The position numbers and the translations under genes were made by a program. Shown here one piece after another: positions 61,038 through 64,000 of a stretch of DNA of 64,000 nt (position 1 is the first letter of the stretch; each line of letters opens with the position of its first letter). The notes beneath the pieces are model-generated. The model saw only the letters and a list, made by a program, of their open reading frames with translations. It was not told where the DNA came from and searched no databases. The stretch spans positions 56,259 to 120,258 of the forward strand of contig NZ_JAJDNQ010000076.1 of the NCBI RefSeq assembly GCF_022340605.1, written 5' to 3'. Source of the DNA: Thiohalocapsa sp. GTDB lineage: Bacteria; Pseudomonadota; Gammaproteobacteria; Chromatiales; Chromatiaceae.

Positions 61038-63368
61038 CTAGCTGCGACGGTCCTTCAGCTTCAGACCGATCAGTGTGATGAGGAGGAATCCGAGTGTCTG
61101 CGCCCCCAGGTAGAGCAGGTCTGCTTCCCATTCTCCGTTCACGGCGATGACGGCCTGTCCGGTATGATCACGAACGGCGAGCAGCGCCGGATCGAGCGTG
61201 GCACGCATGGCATCGATTCCCCAATAGGCGACCACACCCACTTGCGCGACGATCTCGATGGCGCCAGACAGTGGCACCACCGAGTTGGACAGGATGAATT
61301 GGGGGATCAACAGCAACGGCAGGGCAGCAATGGCCTTGTCGTTCGAGTTGACGAAGGCGCTGATGGCCAGCCCCATCGTCGTGGCCGCGAAGCCGGAGAG
61401 GAACAATGTCAGCAGCCGTTGGGCAAACGGGCCCTCGAGGTCGAGCATGTATGTCGTGATGGCAAGGAAGCTGGCGACCTGGATCAAGCAAAGCAGCGCG
61501 AGCGGCAAGAGCTTGCTCACCAGGTAGGCCGGCAGGGTCACGGTAACCGAGCGTTCTCGCAGGTAGACTGGCAGCTCTTTGACGATCTCGCGCGCCGAAT
61601 TGATGCAGCCGAACCAGATCGCCGACAGCACCAGCACAAACGCGATCTGACTCTGCGCCGCGGCCCGCGCGAGCGGCTCGCCACTGGTGTCGAATATCGC
61701 GCCCACCACGAGCGCAATCAGGGGCGCCTGCAACAACAGCACCACCAGGTTGACGCGATCGGAGAGCAGCAGATCGACGTATCGGCGCGTCAGCGTCAGC
61801 GTCTGGCGCGGCTCGAACAACCGGAACGAGCGCCTGCGCCGCCGCTCAGGCGCTGGCGGACGCGCGACATCCGGGCTTGGCAGTTCCGCAAGCCGGGACG
61901 CGACGTACCGCGCGTAATGGGGCGATCTGGCGAAGCGCTCATGCCAAGCCTCCGGCGCCTCTTTATCGAGCGCCTCATAGACATCCGAGAGCCGTTCAAC
62001 GCCGAAATGCGGCGCAGCCTCCCCCGGGGGCCCGAAATAGACCAGTCGGCCCAGATGCAGCAGTGCGACGAGATGACAGGCGTCGATATTCTCCAGGCTA
62101 TGGGTCACGCAGACCACCGTCGTACCGTCGGCCGCGAGATCCGCGAAGAGTCGCATCATGCGCTTATCGGTTCCAGCATCGAGTCCGCTGGTCGCCTCGT
62201 CCAGAAACAGCAACTGGGGATTGGCCACCAACTCGACGGCGAGGCTGACGCGCTTGAGCTGCCCCCCGCTAAGTGGCTCGGGCGTATCGACTGCGAGGTC
62301 AGCCTTCTCCTTGAGCCCCACCCGCTCGAGTACGGCGTCAATGATCGTGCCGATCTCCGCGGCGGTGGTGTCCAGCGGCAACCGCAGCCGGGCCGTATAC
62401 CGCAGCGCATCGCGCACCTTGATCTTGCGGTGGACGATATCCTGCTGCGGCACGTAGCCGATGCCGGCGCGAAACAGGTCGAAGGAGCGGTAGAGGTCGA
62501 CGCCGTTGTAGGTGACTTGTCCGGAGGACGCCGGCCGGCGACCGTTCAATGCATCGAGCAGCGTGGACTTGCCTGAGCCGCTGGTGCCGAAGATGACCAC
62601 GAACTCGCCGGGCTCGATGACGAGATCGATATCCGACAGCAGGTGGCGTGGCTGGCGGCTGGTGCGATCGGTGACGATCCGACTCAGCCCCTCGGCCGCG
62701 ACCCGAACCCGATTGCCCGCCTCCGCCGGAACCAGGGCGGATCCCGTGAAGAGATAGACGACACTTGCGAAGGCGACGCGGTCACCCGGGTGAATGGGCG
62801 TCGGCCCTGATATGCGCTCGCCATTGACCCAGGTGCCATTGGTGCTCTTCAGATCCTCGATCAGCACCGCATCGGCGCGCAGGGACAAGCGCGCGTGCTC
62901 GCGCGAGATGAGTGGCGAATCGATGGCCAGTGCGCATCCCGCCAAGCGGCCGACCACCAGGTCCTTGCCATGCGCGGGCGTCGCCAACTCGGCGTCGCCA
63001 GCGTTCGGCTCTTCTGGCATTGGACGGTCGAGCGGCAGACGAACCTGAATCAAAGTCTCGCCGAAGGCAATCCAATCGCCATCTGCGAGTATGACGGGAC
63101 TGCTCAGTGGCATCCCATTGAGCAACAGCGGCGCACCCCCGACCGCGCCGAGCTGCACCGCATCGTCCCTTACCTGCAGGTTGGCGTGCAGGGGAAGCAC
63201 GCCAGGACCCGCAAGCTGGATTGGACTGACCGGATCCGTACCGATTGGATAGGCCGAATTCGGCGCGAGCTCGATGCGAGCAAGCGAACGGCGCGCGGTT
63301 CTGAACTCTACCTGTTTCACACCACGGCTCCCTCTGAGCTCCGAGCCATTCACACAAATCGTGTTCAC
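61038..63368 (-). CDS. FHA-domain ABC transporter (ATPase-permease fusion, ABCG-like)
   Basis: FHA ISREHARLSLRADAVLIEDLKSTNGTWVNG; GTSGSGKSTLLDAL; LSGGQLKRVSLAVELVANPQLLFLDEATSGLDA; C-terminal TM domain. Confidence 0.94.
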   Translation of the reverse strand: MNTICVNGSELRGSRGVKQVEFRTARRSLARIELAPNSAYPIGTDPVSPIQLAGPGVLPLHANLQVRDDAVQLGAVGGAPLLLNGMPLSSPVILADGDWIAFGETLIQVRLPLDRPMPEEPNAGDAELATPAHGKDLVVGRLAGCALAIDSPLISREHARLSLRADAVLIEDLKSTNGTWVNGERISGPTPIHPGDRVAFASVVYLFTGSALVPAEAGNRVRVAAEGLSRIVTDRTSRQPRHLLSDIDLVIEPGEFVVIFGTSGSGKSTLLDALNGRRPASSGQVTYNGVDLYRSFDLFRAGIGYVPQQDIVHRKIKVRDALRYTARLRLPLDTTAAEIGTIIDAVLERVGLKEKADLAVDTPEPLSGGQLKRVSLAVELVANPQLLFLDEATSGLDAGTDKRMMRLFADLAADGTTVVCVTHSLENIDACHLVALLHLGRLVYFGPPGEAAPHFGVERLSDVYEALDKEAPEAWHERFARSPHYARYVASRLAELPSPDVARPPAPERRRRRSFRLFEPRQTLTLTRRYVDLLLSDRVNLVVLLLQAPLIALVVGAIFDTSGEPLARAAAQSQIAFVLVLSAIWFGCINSAREIVKELPVYLRERSVTVTLPAYLVSKLLPLALLCLIQVASFLAITTYMLDLEGPFAQRLLTLFLSGFAATTMGLAISAFVNSNDKAIAALPLLLIPQFILSNSVVPLSGAIEIVAQVGVVAYWGIDAMRATLDPALLAVRDHTGQAVIAVNGEWEADLLYLGAQTLGFLLITLIGLKLKDRRS

Positions 63369-63852
63369 TAGGCCGGACCGACATGCGCCAACGACGCATG
63401 GTCACCGAACGGGACTGACAGGCTCAACGAGAAGCCTGCAAAAGGCGGCGGCCTGTGATGAACCCTAGCTCGCGCTGCTCCGTCCCGTGCGAACAGGCTG
63501 GCGCCAACAGCTTCCGCAGAACCTCGACGAAAAGCAGATTACCGGGAATCCATTGCTTACATCCGCCGCATGTCCGGCAACCGCTGTTCGCATGGGGTGC
63601 GGTAGCGCAAATCGTCGCCGAGTACTGCCTCGGTCAATGCAAGGTCGATTGCTTGTCCGACGATCAGTCGTTGAAATTCCGTTAGGCTTGATCCGTGTAT
63701 GCAACCGTATATCCGACGCTCAACGCGCTCAAGCCTCGACCGCCTGTGCTTCGGCCCCGGAGAACCCTGATTTCTTCGCCCCCAATCGTATGGGTCGCTA
63801 TTAGGTGAGCCGAGGTCGGCCGGCGGTCCAATCGCTCCGCCGGAGCCTGGTC

Positions 63853-64000
63853 TCATGTATCGTCGTTGGTGTAGATCCGCGTCCGAAAGCGCCGCTCAGG
63901 CCCAGGCAGGCGCTCGATGTGGCCGGTGCGCAGCCGAAAGCGGCCAGCGGCACGGTCGCGGTAATAGAGCTTCAGCGATTCGCCGATGACCGGAAAGGCG
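63853..64000 (-). CDS. C-terminal end of a CDS running off the window
   Basis: Open frame AFPVIGESLKLYYRDRAAGRFRLRTGHIERLPGPERRFRTRIYTNDDT*, co-oriented with the FHA-ABC cluster. Confidence 0.5.
   Translation of the reverse strand, partial: AFPVIGESLKLYYRDRAAGRFRLRTGHIERLPGPERRFRTRIYTNDDT

Noticed and set aside
63371-63852. Short ORFs upstream of the FHA-ABC gene
   Set aside because: No domain similarity or plausible start context; treated as intergenic

Overview
High-GC bacterial chromosome window. Gene content (sulfur-globule-like protein, many c-type cytochromes, ilvBNC, fabA, proS, adk) fits a gammaproteobacterium, plausibly a Chromatiales-like sulfur oxidiser; this host call is inference. 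Housekeeping and metabolic genes include a PTS pair (EI C-terminus and ptsG), the ilvB-ilvN-ilvC operon, proS, fabA and adk. Accessory modules include: (i) a five-gene operon with two secreted proteins, a beta-barrel-like protein, a histidine kinase and a sigma54 response regulator, preceded by a good -24/-12 promoter candidate; (ii) a pentaheme cytochrome/TPR + CRTAC1 (FG-GAP/ASPIC) + TPR cluster; (iii) a GldA/GldFG-like ABC operon with DUF4340; (iv) a decayed toxin-antitoxin/defence island (UPF0175 remnant, AbiEi, AbiEii cut by a dead IS630, truncated kinase, probable MNT-HEPN deletion fusion); (v) a co-oriented M48 protease, glycine-zipper lipoprotein, VWA, Zn-ribbon Ser/Thr kinase, FHA-ABC transporter cluster running towards the right edge. 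The intergenic DNA carries several dispersed repeat families: heptamer arrays often with complementary arms, hexamer arrays with a conserved core, two REP-like palindrome families, and a 100-bp element with terminal inverted repeats. Several of these lie between genes that look co-transcribed. No tRNA, rRNA or CRISPR array was recognised. All calls come from reading the sequence and ORF translations; no database search was run.
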